A model generated the notes under the pieces. That model was not told the DNA's origin. It saw only the letters and a program-made list of their open reading frames with translations, and made no database searches. 64,000 bases of DNA from Pseudocercospora fijiensis CIRAD86 (taxonomy: Eukaryota; Ascomycota; Dothideomycetes; Mycosphaerellales; Mycosphaerellaceae). The stretch is taken from positions 4,202,596 through 4,266,595 of the forward strand of contig NW_006921535.1 of the NCBI RefSeq assembly GCF_000340215.1, written 5' to 3'. Below, piece by piece: positions 1 through 11,508 of the stretch; positions within the stretch are counted from its first letter, which is position 1; the number at the start of each line of letters is the position of its first letter. The position numbers were made by a program, and so were the translations under genes.

Positions 1-538
1 AGTTTCCCGCTACCAGACTTGAGCTACCCACTCGATAGTCCTTCAGACTCGACAAGCTCTGCAAACCCGCATTGCTTTGCTGACAAAGGGCTTGACACCA
101 GGTTCGAGCTCGACTACGGAACGCGAGTGTCCGGCACCTCCTATTCTGTCACGCAAACATGCGATTTCCATGGTGCTATAAGCAAGAAAAGCATAATGGG
201 TCCAGCCACTGCTGCAAATTGCCTCAAAACTACCAAGATCATGCGTCCCAATGGCATGGAGGTTGACACTGTCATTGCGGAACAAATGACTCAGCTTGTT
301 TGTTCAAGACTCTTCTCTCACTCGTGTTCCATTGCTGAATTTTCTGCAGCCCACTGCCACAATCACAATCACCCGCAATGCCGACCACCTTCCTGACCCT
401 ACGGCCCAATGCGTGAAGAAAGCCATCATCTTGGACATCGCAACTGGCGCGGCTGCACCTACCAGCGTTCCAGAGGTGTACAAAGTGTTGGTTCCCGTAG
501 GAGCAGTATTGGCTGCCGGCGTTGGCGCGATGGTCTGA
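1..538 (+). CDS. GPI-anchored secreted protein, 3' part (partial at left edge)
   Basis: The reading frame is open from base 1, so the start lies outside the window. I model two exons, 1-297 and 350-538, joined by a 52-nt phase-0 intron (298-349; donor GTTTGT, acceptor TTCTGCAG). The splice moves the frame from 1 to 2, which neither frame alone explains. The visible protein has scattered cysteines and an Ala/Thr-rich stretch, and ends in a hydrophobic tail (VLVPVGAVLAAGVGAMV) directly before the stop. That layout is typical of a GPI-attachment signal on a fungal cell-surface or cell-wall protein. No catalytic domain is recognisable and I do not know the function. A simple C-terminal membrane anchor is the alternative to GPI anchoring. 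Confidence 0.6.
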
Positions 539-983
539 TGAGAAGAGTGGTCTGGCTGGTTGCTTTTGTACTTCCTTGGTATCCCACACCTACTACATCT
601 AATGTTTTTGGCCGAGGAAGTGATCACGGCGGAGCCCTCAGACACCTTGTAACGATATCATGCTGAATGCAGACTTCATTTCATGTCGATGTCCATCACA
701 TCACACCGCTACGAGCGTGGACTGATTATGGTCATCCGCAGCATAGAGGCAGTGCTGGCCATCACTTGTTGCTACTGTCCTGGAATCATCCACGTCAAGC
801 TGTACCTTGAGCCGTAGCCGTGGCCTACAGGGTTCGTGGTGTAGCAGAAATTTGCCGTTGAATAGTAACTTTGAGCGCGCCGACCTCGGCCAAGTTGGGA
901 CGTTGGCGGGGCAGCGGCGAACGTGAGCGACGACGTCCTCCATCTTTCGTGATGGATGATTTCTGATAGCAGACAGCAAGAAA
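539..983. other. intergenic region, no gene seen
   Basis: Between the GPI-type gene and the carboxylesterase I see only short overlapping frames without coding character. It probably holds the 3' UTR of the first gene and the promoter of the second. Confidence 0.5.
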
Positions 984-2719
984 ATGTCGCACTCCAAATC
1001 AACAGTCAGGAAGCCATACAGGCTCGATGCAGGTGCGCTCGGCTTTCTCCAAGGCCTGACATTGCACAGCCAAGCTGCATCGACATCGACATCGACATCC
1101 TCTGGATCGGCATTGATCCACTACTTTGGTGGCATCCCATACGCACTTCCTCCCGTGGGACCATACAGGTTTAGACAGGCCAGGAGACTGCCACCTTGCT
1201 ATCGTTATGGCACAGAAGTTAGTCCGGGACGATTTGATGCAGGAACAGCTGTATGCCCGCAACCATCATTTCTAGCAGAGAAAGACAAGAGCAGTTGGGA
1301 TGAGAATTGTCTGCAACTCAACATCTATATACCTGCGAGGTCACGCCCGCAAAAAGGCTTTCCCGTGCTCTTCTTTATCCATGGTGCGATTAACTTCACA
1401 TCAAGCCCTGGTGAATTTGCTAACCCGATGCAGGCGGCTTCTTACAATGGGGCGATCCCAATATGGCGCCTGAATCTTTGGCTCGACTATTGAGTGAGAC
1501 TGCTTTCAATGCCATCATTGTAGCTCCAGCATATCGTGTTAATGCTCTTGGCTTCTTGACCAGCCGCGAACTCCAAGCAGAGGCGCAGATTCTCGGGGAT
1601 CCCGTGGGAAATCAAGGCTTCTGGGATCAGCGAATGGCACTCGAGTGGACCTCCCACAATATCGAATACTTTGGAGGCGATAGCAGCAACATCACTATTT
1701 CCGGGTACTCGGCTGGCTCGCATAGCACCTTTCACCAGCTTGCCCACGAGCTCTATTTTGTGCCGGACTCCCGAGCCATCATCAAGAGGGCTATCATGTG
1801 GTCAAACAGCCCCGGTGTACAGCCGAAGACCATTGTGGAGCATCAAAAGCAATTCGATGAACTGCTCGAAGCGCTGAACATTCCACTCTCCTTATCTGCG
1901 AGCGAAAAGCTTCAGCATTTGAGATCCACCCCAGCATCACACTTGATCGCGGTTCAGGACAAAATGAAACTATCCGAGTTCCGCGCACTCTCAGATGGTC
2001 AATTCGTCTCCAAAGACACAATAGCGAATATTAATAGTGGCGACTTCGCTCGAAGGATGAAAGCGCGTGGTATTAAGTTGATGAACGGGGAATGCAGAGA
2101 CGAGTACTCGCTCTATCGAGCATGGAGAACTCCGCCACCTTCGTATGAGGCAACGTATACACGGCTTTGCGCAGACTATCCCGAAAAAGCTGTCTCCAGA
2201 CTGATGCACTGTTTCTGCGGCGACCAGAAAGCCCTACCTTACGGCATGAGAGACTGGCAGGAAGCATTTGGTAAGCTGTACGCGAATATGCAAGTGCATG
2301 ATCTTGAGAGAGGCTTCCATCGCGCTCTCGTTGATGGAGGGCTAGAACCGGGGAAAGACCTTCTACGTTACAGGTTTGACTGGCAGACAAAGGCCTCGAA
2401 AGAAACACTTCCTCTAGGTTGGGGTGTCACTCACAGCACAGACCAGTGGATATGGTGGTGGGGACAATCCTATGACCATGGTCTCACTGATGATGAAAAG
2501 GCAATTCTCAAGACTTGGAACCAGAAGTTCGCTGCCTTTGTAGCTGGAGATGATCCAGAGTGGGGACCAGCAGACGTCAAGGAAATGCTACGGCTCAGAT
2601 TGGATGGAAAAACAGATATATGGATGGACGATCGATGGGAAGAGGGCGTCAGAGTTTGGGATGCCGTCAACAAACCAGGCTCGACGGGGCTATTGGACTG
2701 GATCAAGTCGAAGCTCTAA
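984..2719 (+). CDS. type-B carboxylesterase (alpha/beta hydrolase)
   Basis: Two exons, 984-1383 and 1434-2719, with a 50-nt phase-1 intron (GTGCGA..GATGCAG) give 561 aa. The splice is needed to rebuild the oxyanion-hole motif HGGF; unspliced, the frame loses it and stops. Further family marks are the N-terminal FGGIPYALPPVG block, the DENCLQLNIY block, the nucleophile elbow G-Y-S-A-G (Ser near residue 226), a GECRDEYS segment where the acidic residue usually sits, and a late WGVTHSTD segment for the catalytic His. The family hydrolyses carboxylic esters; the substrate cannot be told from sequence. There is no clear signal peptide, so the enzyme is probably intracellular. A short GACATC tandem near 1080 encodes a Ser-Thr run. 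Confidence 0.85.
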
Positions 2720-3121
2720 GTCAGATATGTGAGATGCAGCGCTTCTGCGACAAGCATTGCACCCAGCTCACCGCCTTCATCAGTATTCGTCAATGCTCCG
2801 TGCGAGTTCAGTGTACTGTCTCTCTTTCCCGAACGCGATCCCTGCCAAAAGTTACACCATCGTCCGGCTACGTGCATAGAACAGCTTGACCAACGAGCTG
2901 TAGCGGCAGCCTGCATTCAGACAGGTCGAGCTTCTCTGCATCCCATTTTGGAACCGCGCACAGTGCAAGTCTGCATATCGGCTCTTTGTGTGTGCCAAGG
3001 AGCATCCAAAGAGACTTGCTTGCGACGCACTAAGACCAAAGGTTTGTGCATGTACACCAGCAAACCCCTAAGCCGTGCTTTGTCTCAGTCAAGCTGGACT
3101 AGGCCATGTGTTTGCGACTGA
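2720..3121. other. intergenic region, no gene seen
   Basis: A frame that is open here has no codon or domain signal of a gene. The stretch is best read as 3' UTR of the esterase plus promoter and 5' UTR of the CCCH gene. Confidence 0.45.
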
Positions 3122-4765
3122 ATGATATATCATCCTGACCTGACCGACGTGGACCTGCAATCTTTCGTACCACACGAGCTCGTAAGCCTTACATCCACCC
3201 GCGAAAACGAGACTTATAGCACACGATTGATGTACTCAGCTCGCAACACCAGAAAAGAGATGTCAAACACCAACACATACACTGCTATGCCTGGCTTTCT
3301 TCCAGGAGCTGGATACCAGCCCAGCTGCTTCAAACCACAACAAACAGCCGTTAACCCACGTCTCACCTACTTCATCACTCGCAGCAATGGCATGCCGGTT
3401 CCTCTGATTCCAGCAGATGAGCTTCCATTCAACGTAAAATTGCAAAATGTCGCTCGCGTTCTGTCTCCTCAGGATACCTATGGTCTACAGTATGTCGGCT
3501 GCGCTCCTTACAGTGGCACGACCTTCCAACTTGAGCGCGATGCTGCTCCTGGCATGCATCGCTCAAGCAGCCAGCCACCTGGCGACAATATGCATACACG
3601 CACCCAGAGTGGCTCCCACGTCAAGCAATACCTTGCTGCCGAAGCATTGAATCGCCAAGCTCTACCGCATTGCTCAGGCTTCACGACGTCCACTTTGCCA
3701 AAGAGGCCAGTTTCTGCTGCGGACGCTTCCAAGTCCTGGCGCCGCTCTGATGCAGTCACGCCGCCGCCAGCTACGACGTCCGACACTTCCACTACCGACA
3801 CTACCCAGGCGGTAATTGATGCGATTCTCCGCTCCGAAGCCGGTGCAGAGACGGCTGAGCGTCTGAACTATCGACCAAAAGATACCACCCCTCCACCGTC
3901 AGGCAGAATCCCAGATCAAGAGAAGAAAGAATATTGCACCTATTGGATTTTACACGGCGACTGTGCCTATGTCCAGCAAGGTTGCCGCTACAAGCACGAG
4001 ATGCCAGATAAGGCCAAGCTCTCGGAAATTGGAATCAATCATGTTCCACGTTGGTGGTTGGAGAAGAATGCTGCTGTCAAGTTTGGCGAAAAAGCAATCG
4101 TCGGCGAGAAGAAGCCTATCAGCGAGTGGTTCAAGATACGCAAGGATTCCACTTCTGATGGTGATGAGAGTGAGAGCGGGAGCGAGGATACTCCCAGCGA
4201 GGCTTCTGAAGAGCAGAAGAAGCCCATTCCTGTTGGATTGAAGAAGACTGCCAAGCCAATCGTCGGCTCAAAGCAGATTCTCACCAAGTCAGACACTACT
4301 GCACGTAGCAAGAGCCCAGCGGTACCACCAACTCGTCCTTCTACTCCGACCACAAACGACAACGCTCGCAAGACATCTACCGCCAACAGCGACCTGATCG
4401 ACTTCGCCACAACCATTCCAACTCCATCTACCTCTACAGCTTCGACAGCACGTTCTGCTCCCGCGGCCAACAAGCCCACAACTCCGGAGAGGACCACGAA
4501 AGTCTTTGTTCCCGCCGGCGAATCCCCTGAAGCGCAGATCGCGGACATCAAGAAGCGGGCACGTGGCAAGCAGTCTCGCACTCCATCTCCATCTCACGTC
4601 GGCATTGGGAAATTCGCGAATGGTCTCATGGCGTCAAGGCACGCTCCAAAGCCAGAGAAGGAGAAAGAGAAGGAAGCTTCTCCAAAGCGTCAGATTCTGA
4701 GAGCGACTTGTCGTCCTCGTCGCGCAGTGGCGTCGAAGGACAGTGAGAAGAAGGATAAGAATTGA
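3122..4765 (+). CDS. CCCH-type zinc-finger protein
   Basis: A single exon of 547 aa if translation starts at the first ATG after an in-frame stop. Met47 (3260) is an equally good start because the sequence looks more conserved-like from there. A single zinc finger of the C-x8-C-x6-C-x3-H kind (Cys272, Cys281, Cys288, His292) follows a DQEKKEYCTYW lead-in. This type usually binds RNA or acts in protein complexes. The C-terminal 200 residues are low complexity, rich in Ser, Thr, Pro and Lys, with an acidic SDGDESESGSED patch, and are probably disordered. The last 25 codons also read well in another frame as a Ser/Asp-rich tail, so the extreme C-terminus is uncertain. The target is unknown. Confidence 0.75.
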   Translation: MIYHPDLTDVDLQSFVPHELVSLTSTRENETYSTRLMYSARNTRKEMSNTNTYTAMPGFLPGAGYQPSCFKPQQTAVNPRLTYFITRSNGMPVPLIPADELPFNVKLQNVARVLSPQDTYGLQYVGCAPYSGTTFQLERDAAPGMHRSSSQPPGDNMHTRTQSGSHVKQYLAAEALNRQALPHCSGFTTSTLPKRPVSAADASKSWRRSDAVTPPPATTSDTSTTDTTQAVIDAILRSEAGAETAERLNYRPKDTTPPPSGRIPDQEKKEYCTYWILHGDCAYVQQGCRYKHEMPDKAKLSEIGINHVPRWWLEKNAAVKFGEKAIVGEKKPISEWFKIRKDSTSDGDESESGSEDTPSEASEEQKKPIPVGLKKTAKPIVGSKQILTKSDTTARSKSPAVPPTRPSTPTTNDNARKTSTANSDLIDFATTIPTPSTSTASTARSAPAANKPTTPERTTKVFVPAGESPEAQIADIKKRARGKQSRTPSPSHVGIGKFANGLMASRHAPKPEKEKEKEASPKRQILRATCRPRRAVASKDSEKKDKN

Positions 4766-5240
4766 GTTGTGGCGCAAAGGGTTTCTGAGGCTAGGGTATG
4801 GCGTTGGTTGGCGCGAGCATCGATACTGGGATATAGATACGATGGTTTAGGGGAAGTATAATATTAGAGAGTATTTTAGCATGAGTCTATAATAGCATCT
4901 GGGTGGCTGTCTGATCTGATCTATCCATGGTATTTCCATTTCAAGTTTGGAATTTGTTGCCCATCTTGCTCTAGAGAGTATTCATGTCTGCGTTCCGGGA
5001 TCTTGATCTGACTGATATGGCTAGAAGAGGGCATGCAATCTCCCAAGCATGAGCCAACGATTCGCGTCTTGCAGTCCGGACTCCCAAACATCGAATGATC
5101 ATCGGAAAAGAGAGGATTTTCGAAGCCCATCGAGCATTTTGAAGCTATCGCTGGCCGCATTCTATACTATATTACACATTCTTCTTACGAAGCACACCGA
5201 ATCACTCATCACCACCACCACCATTTTCCCTGCCCTCCTC
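4766..5240. other. intergenic region between convergent genes
   Basis: This is the shared 3' region of two genes that point at each other. It is AT-richer than the flanking genes, which fits 3' UTR and polyadenylation signals. No further gene is seen. Confidence 0.5.
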
Positions 5241-8200
5241 CTACTTGCCAGCAGCGAAGATGCTGCGGAAATCCGCATTGCTTTTCTTGCCTCCATCGGC
5301 ATTCTCGCCGGAGGCAGCAGCAGCAGCAGCAGCAGGAGCGCTTGCAAATCCGCCAGCACGCTTGAAGCCAAGTCCGCCTCTTCGGCCACCTCGGCCACCA
5401 CGAGCTCCAAGTTGGGGAGGTGCAAAAGCAGGCTTGCTCGAAGATGACGTGGCAGGCGCAGAACCGGAGGCTTTCGAGCCATTCTTCTTCTTACTCTGGC
5501 GTGCGAGCAGCTCTCCGACCTCACCCGTTCTGACTTCCGGACCAAGACTTGAGACATCGACGCCAAGACGAACTCTGTTGGCAGCAGCAAGGTCGGCAAA
5601 TTCGACTATCGCGCCTTCCTTCTCGCGGCGAAGCTGGATCTTGGTCAATGGACCGTAGTGCTCCATGGCGGCTCGGATGCGAGCGTCATTGACTGTGTCC
5701 GGGATGTTGAAAATGGCAATCTTCCGCTCTCTGGCAGTCTTGTATGCTTCGTCGTCGGCAGGACGAGACGAGGATGCCATTGAAACATCAGATCCGCGTC
5801 GTTCGCCTTTGCCAGCTGGCTCGACTGATCCTGCTTTCTTGATGATGATGTCTTCGTGTCTGGCCCGCTCGCTCGGAGCAGCAGTGCGGCCCTTGGGCTG
5901 AGCTATCTCGACTTTCAGCACCCGCTCGCGGAATGGCTTGTCATTGCTCTCCTCAACCGCCTTCGCAGCGTCTTGTGGTGTGCGGTAGACAATGAATACA
6001 GTACCCGTGGGTTTGCCGTTCACCAATTTGATGAGGTTCATCCTCTCAATCTGACCAAATTGTGCGAAGTGCTCACCTATCTCGCTCTCTTTTGCTTCTC
6101 GATCCATGTTCTTGACCACGATTTCCCTGCCTTCATCCTGTGGACCAGATCGCTGCTTCTTTGCATCTGGGTTGGAGATCAAGGCAGTGAGGGTATGCAT
6201 CGAGTCGAGCTTGGTCTCATGCATGGCTTTCTCAGCAGCTTTGGCCATCTCTGGAGTGAGAAACGTGACATAGCAGAACCGCCGTCGGGAGTTGTACTTG
6301 AGTGAGGGAAACCGGACACTGACGATGTCGCCGTAGCTCTTGAAGAGACTTCGAATCTTCTCTTCGTCGTAAACGTCCGGATAGTTCGTGACGTAAAGCG
6401 TGCTGAGCGTGCCACTTTGGATCTTGACTTCCCGTCCACGCAGCTCTTTGCCATTTCGTGTCTTTGCGGCCAACACGTCTTCTTGGGACGTGAACTCGAC
6501 GGTGGCGGAGGCAGTTTGCGCATCTGACTCCTTGGCGATGTTGATTGAAGGCGGATTGCCGACGTCTCGGAAAAACTTCTTGATCTCGAAATCGGTCACA
6601 TCGACAGGCAAGTTGCGCAAGGTGATGGTGTTGTGCTCACGATCTCGCTTGATCTGTGCACTTGCGGAGGCTGACGGTTCCGCGCCTTCCTTTTCTGCAA
6701 TGGTCTCTAGTTCGGTTCGAGCTCTCTTGTGGCTGTCGCCGTTCGTAAGAGGCTCATCCTCTCGCTTCCGCTTGTCGCCAGTGACCTCTTCCTCGACCTG
6801 CGCTGCGGCCAAGAGCTGCTCCTGTTGTTGAGCTGCGAGCGCGGCTGCTTCCTCGGCCTCCTTGGCGCGCTTCACTGCAATCTTATTTGCAAACTCACGG
6901 GCCTCTGCCAATGCCACTTGCAGTCGCACGCTCGACTCGTGTTGCTGGAAGTGGTTGAGATAGAGCTCCATGACTCTTTCTGGGTGATCCAGGTTCCGCT
7001 GCTGGAGAGCTTGTTGAACAACTGCTGTTGCCAGGTTCGGGCCATTGCCGTCGGTCTCGACACGCCGCGTCTCACGAATTCGATCGTAGCCCCACAACCA
7101 GATCTCCCAATAGTAGTACTTTGCCCAAAAGTCAGACGAATTGCCGTGACGAGCCGCAAGATGCTGGTAGATGTCTCTTGCCTCTTGGATGCGTCGGGCC
7201 TCTGCGTAGAACTTGATTTGAATCTGCTCGAGACGGAACAAAGGATCTCCGTCAAAATTGGGGCCGTAAATCTTCTTTCCAGCTTCTTGCACGTCTTCAA
7301 GCGCCATTGTGATGCCAACCTCAGCAGTATCGACATCGTCCTCGGTACTATTCACTGCGAAAGCGTGACGTCTCAGATAGCTGCACCACTCCTGCAACAT
7401 CTTGACAAGTTCTTCCATTCCGCCGACGTCGAGAAGGCCGGAGTTCGTAGCGCGATGCTTTGTGTTCTCGATTTCCTCCCTTGGCTTTTGCTCGACATCA
7501 GCACGCAGAATTCGCCGAGCCCATAAGTCGCCCGACCAAGGACAGTGCCGAGTTGCTCGCTCCATAAGTGGCAACAAGGTTCGCGAAGCTGACTGCTCAT
7601 AAGTGTTCAAGAAGTCGATATAGTCCAGCCACCACTCTGTGTTGGTAGGTTCGTGCAGGAGCGCACGCTCAAACAGGGCACAGCGCATGTCGTAGTCGAA
7701 ATTGGTACGACGCTTGCGAAACTTTTCGTCTTTGAAGTATTTCACGAACTGGTGATGCACAGCTTCACGATCGCCGCTTTCGATGGCGCGCTGCAACTTG
7801 GATTCGTTGTCATTTCGAAGACCCATGGCTGTCTTGGCAGATTCCGCCATATGGTTGACCTCTGCCACACGCGCTTCCCACCTATCTCCGAAGTCTCGAG
7901 AAAGAATAGGCCAGTACAGCTGCCGTGTTTCGTCCCAGGTGATGTGAGGTACCATGAGTCGTCTCAAAAAGAGATCGTGGAGACTTTTCAGGTCAGCAGC
8001 CTCAGTCGGATGTTGTGAGATCTGTTCCTGGAAGACGTGTGCGTATTTATTCCAGAGGACATGGCTTTGGTCGACTCGCCACTGCGTTGCGGCAGCAGCT
8101 TGCTCAAGGACACTGAGGAGCACATCCATAGTGAAAAGCTCCTTGACCATCTCATTATCCTCGATGGACCAGTTTGGGTTCATGCCACCTTCATGAGCAT

Positions 8201-9343
8201 GGCACGCTGCGCAGTTGGTGGAGACCCAATTTGCATACGCCTGCCATAGCTTCACCGAGGCGGGTTCATCGGCAACAGCCTTTTGGCACAACTCCGTGAT
8301 GGCGATGCGCTCATCGGATGAGGTGGCCAGCAGCATCTCATCTGAAAGCCAGTCGAGCCAGATGGCTTCACCGACGGCGAACCTCGTGTCCATAGCTTCT
8401 CGAGCCTGGCGCATCTCGGCGAGCAAGACGAAGCTTCGAGGATCACCACGTGGCGCGGCATGTTCGTTGTCTGCAGGAGGATCGACGTGTGCAAGGAAAC
8501 CTTTGTGGAGAAGATTGACCAGCTCGACGTGATAGGCGTAGGCATAGGAGTTCTCCTTCTCTGCTAGGAAATTGAGGAGCTCCGTCACTCTCTGCGACTC
8601 GGCGTCCGACAAGGCGTTCGAGGTGAAGTCACGCGGCGGCGGCGTCTGGGAAGGCGCCTCTGCCATGGTGATGTCGGCCAGGCTCTGGCGCGAGATGGTG
8701 CGCGCAACGGGAGGCGACAAGGTCCCAAGTTGCTGGGGGTGGATGTGCGGGCGTTGGTCTTGCCGCACGGAGTCTGCAGAGTAGGTCCGGGACACGTGCT
8801 GGCGTTGTTGCATGGAAGCCAGATCTGCACGAGTCAGGGAAGGTGATCAACACTCGCAGGCACCCATTGTTGAAACTTACCAGCCAATGTTTCCATGTGC
8901 GGAGTAGACACTGGTCGATGCGCAACGAGCGGTCTTTCGACATAGCCATAGCGTTGCTGGCCCTGCGCTCCGGAAGGCTGGATGGGCGTGCTGGTGGGCG
9001 GCGGCGGCGGCGGCAGCGGCAGCGGTCTGAAATTCGGCGCTGCGATTGCCGGGTGCGGGTGCGGGTGCGGGTGCTGCTGCTGGAAGTGCAGCGCGTGCAC
9101 TGCTGGACGGTATGCCGAGCGCGGCGATGCGTGTCTTTCTGGCGACCGGCGGACTTCCTGGCTCAATGCTGATGGAGTTTTTTGTTTGCCACCAGCGGGC
9201 CGTCTCTGCCTTTGCACGACAGGAGGAGTCGCAGCACTCGACGCTTCGGGGGCCCTTGCGCCTGCGCCTGCGCCTGCGCCTGCGCCTGCGCCTGTGCTCG
9301 ACGTCGCTCCATCGTCTGGCGACAACAGGGCATGAATGTCCAT
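5241..9343 (-). CDS. prp24: U4/U6 snRNP recycling factor, Prp24/SART3 type
   Basis: Two exons (9343-8881 and 8824-5241) joined by a 56-nt phase-1 intron (GTAAGT..CGTGCAG) give 1348 aa. The splice links an N-terminal exon starting MDIHALLSPDD to the long frame, and the total is an exact codon multiple. The middle carries HAT-type helical repeats (for example around ALFERALLHEP and WWLDYIDFLNTYEQ). Four RRMs follow, starting near residues 880 (NTITLRNLP), 960 (STLYVTNYPD), 1050 (REIVVKNMD) and 1185 (RKIAIFNIPD). The last residues, SNADFRSIF, match the Lsm-interaction motif of Prp24 and SART3. The known role is annealing U4 to U6 snRNA to recycle the tri-snRNP in the nucleus. Exon 1 holds Ala-Gly and His-Pro runs coded by hexamer repeats. 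Confidence 0.87.
9051..9075. repeat. GGGTGC hexamer microsatellite inside exon 1
   Basis: About four tandem GGGTGC units on the plus strand encode the His-Pro run of the Prp24-like protein on the minus strand. Confidence 0.8.
9257..9292. repeat. GCGCCT hexamer microsatellite inside exon 1
   Basis: About six tandem GCGCCT units encode an (Ala-Gly)n run near the N-terminus of the Prp24-like protein. Its length is likely to vary between strains. Confidence 0.8.
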
Positions 9344-9922
9344 CGCCTGCCGCGCTCGACGAGAATACCAACGGCCGCACGCAAGAGTCCCAGCGTGTTG
9401 GTCGATATGACAGCTCTCGCCTCGCCTCGCCCATGCAGGGTCGTCTGCGACGCTCACGCGGCCTAGCCAGAGTATATCTAGCCAGCTGCACTCCACACGT
9501 ACAGCAGAATAGAATATGAGACCCGACGGCTCAGCAGCCGAAAGTCTACGGGTGCAGCCTGGCAGGGCAGCCGGACACAGCGCACACTGCACAGCGGCAA
9601 ATGGACAGTAGTGAAGCTGGCGTCACAGTACGCGTGCCGTGCACGATGCTCGGGAGAGTCGGAAAGTGATAATCATAAATCTACTGGGGAGAGATAGCTA
9701 GACGGAGCGATAGACATCCCGGAAAACTGTGCACATCCTTTTCATCAGACCTGCTCCATTTCTCTGTCTAAGCCGGGAGCCCTTCCGCCTGCCGCCAGTC
9801 CAACGGAACAAGCCGGCTTGGTCTTCTCCACCGCCGACCGCTGCTCCTCCGAACACCCCTTCCATTGACTGATGACATGCTTCCTGCCCGTCCCCGTCCC
9901 ATTGAATGCGTATCTAGGCAGA
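9344..9922. promoter_or_regulatory. divergent promoter region, prp24-like / uL22m
   Basis: About 580 bp separate the starts of two genes on opposite strands, so both promoters must lie here. I see no clear TATA box or factor site that decides either start. Confidence 0.45.
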
Positions 9923-11082
9923 ATGAGTCTGCCAGCGCCAGCGAGGCGCATAGCCTCGAGATGTACGACATTCACTCATGCAACTTACCTCCCGTCTGGA
10001 TGCTAATGGCTGCAGGCCTGTTCTGCCAGAATCTGCCCATACGCACGAGGCCACAACAACTATCGCCCATAGCGACACCTGGGCGCAGAGCGGCTTCAGA
10101 TGACTCTTCTAGCGCGTCGAGATCGAATCCCATTCTTGATGAGTATAGAAAGAACAACCCCGAAACAGCGTCATCAGCACTGCAGCCGAGCCAGCAGATG
10201 CCCCAGCAAGGCGACATTGCATCGTCATCGATTTTCGAGGATCATCGCCGAATACAAGAGCAGCGCAGGGAGGATGAGGAGGACGTGGAGGAGGGCAAGA
10301 CCAAGATTGGTGGTATCACACGCGATCCGAATGCCATCGCACGAGTGATGGTGCCTGATCCGGCGGCGCGTGAGAGATGGGAGAGGAAGAAAGTGATACA
10401 ACTGGTGAAGAAGGGCGGCAGGTTGACGAAGCCGGAGTTCTTGAAGCGCACTGAACGAGAGCATCTGGTCAAGAGCCACAATATGAAGACGAGTGTGAAG
10501 AAGCTGGGCATGATCGCCAGACAGATCGCAGGGAAGACTATCGATGATGCCATCGTGCAAATGCGATTCAGCCCGAAAAAGGTCGCGCAGGAGGTGCTGA
10601 AGCAGCTCGAATTCGCGCGCGACGAGGCTGTCGTAATGCGAGGAATGGGCTTGGCGGGTGCTGCAGAGGAGCACGCCGGAGTGCTGAACGAAAGCTCGAC
10701 CGATATCGCTGGCACGACCGCTGCTGGCCTCGAAGCGGCACGAGGCACTCTCGCCCAGCGTATCACATCAGACAATCCGATTTCCATCCAGCTCAAGGAT
10801 GGCAAGAGGCATCAAATTGATGATCCGAGTAAGATTTACATCGACCAGGCCTGGGTGGGTCGTGGTCCATATGGCAAATTGCCCGATTATCGAGCGCGAG
10901 GAAGAATATTTATCATGCGTACACCGTGGACCAGCTTGACAGTGGTATTGAAAGAAGAGAAGACAAGAATACGTGAGCACGAGGAGCGCCAGGCAAAGAG
11001 ACGGAAGAAGATCACGGCACAGGTGTGGGTGCCTCTGCCTGATAGACCTATTCAGACTCACAGACAATGGTACAGTTGGTAG
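9923..11082 (+). CDS. mrpl22: mitochondrial large-subunit ribosomal protein uL22m
   Basis: Exons 9923-9962 and 10016-11082, with a 53-nt phase-1 intron (GTACGA..TGCTAATGGCTGCAG), give 368 aa. This splice creates an N-terminus MSLPAPARRIASRC, an Arg-rich, acid-free mitochondrial targeting sequence. The unspliced frame instead gives an implausible leader. An in-frame ATG at 9872 would add 17 residues. The L22 fold lies roughly in residues 165-345: a KTSVKKLGMIARQIAGKTIDDAIVQM-like block (quoted only in part by position) and PKKVAQEVLKQLEFARDEA, then the IDQAWVGRGP and RGRIFIMRTPW blocks. The protein lines the mitoribosome exit tunnel in the matrix. It shares its upstream region with the Prp24-like gene. 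Confidence 0.85.
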
Positions 11083-11218
11083 ACTTTAGACGCTTGCAAG
11101 TCACGCATGAGGCTCGCGGGAAGGGAGGTAGAGCATGCACAAATACAGAACCAGGCATCGCGATGACAGAGACTGAGAGACATGCGCACCCTTATTCTTA
11201 TGGCCAGGCATTCTGAGA

Positions 11219-11508
11219 TCAGCGCCCCTTTATTACATTCGAGGAGAGGCTGGAAGGAGGAAATGGCAGCTATGTAATAAGATGACCATGGGATAGCGTT
11301 TTCGCTTGACACGAGTCATACGACTTACGGCCGTACGCCGTTCGGCGCACTTCCGTGGATCGACCAGCCACGCGAGCTGCTTTTGACGACCAGACCAGTC
11401 CAACTTCACATCATCCTTCAGCTGCTGCTGTACTACTACTGGCGGGCCATCACCTCTCTCACGCCCTACTTTGATCTGGCCATATGGCTGGCCTGCGCAT
11501 GCACACAC
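11219..11508 (-). CDS. possible small gene, 3' exons only resolved
   Basis: A coding-like stretch upstream of 11329 reads IKVGRERGDGPP ... DDVKLDWSGRQKQLAW ... RKCAERRTA on the minus strand. It ends at a strong GTAAGT donor, and a 59-nt intron (11270-11328, acceptor TTACATAG) leads in phase 0 to a 17-codon last exon stopping at 11219. I could not settle the 5' exon. An ATG-led frame further upstream (reading MQTAVESLLPAP) may be it, but the linking intron would be very short. The function is not recognised. The basic, tryptophan-containing core would suit a small organellar protein, but that is a guess. Confidence 0.33.

Noticed and set aside
2729..3121. 130-codon frame between the esterase and the CCCH gene
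   Set aside because: Composition and lack of any motif suggest chance. Upstream and downstream genes explain the space as UTR and promoter.
8834..9592. Separate proline-rich gene on the minus strand next to the Prp24-like gene
   Set aside because: Its end coincides with a GTAAGT donor, and splicing joins it in exact phase to the long RRM frame, so it is exon 1 of that gene.
9865..10015. N-terminal extension of uL22m as an open frame from 9865
   Set aside because: It begins with TTG, has no targeting character, and covers an intron with a good branch site and acceptor.
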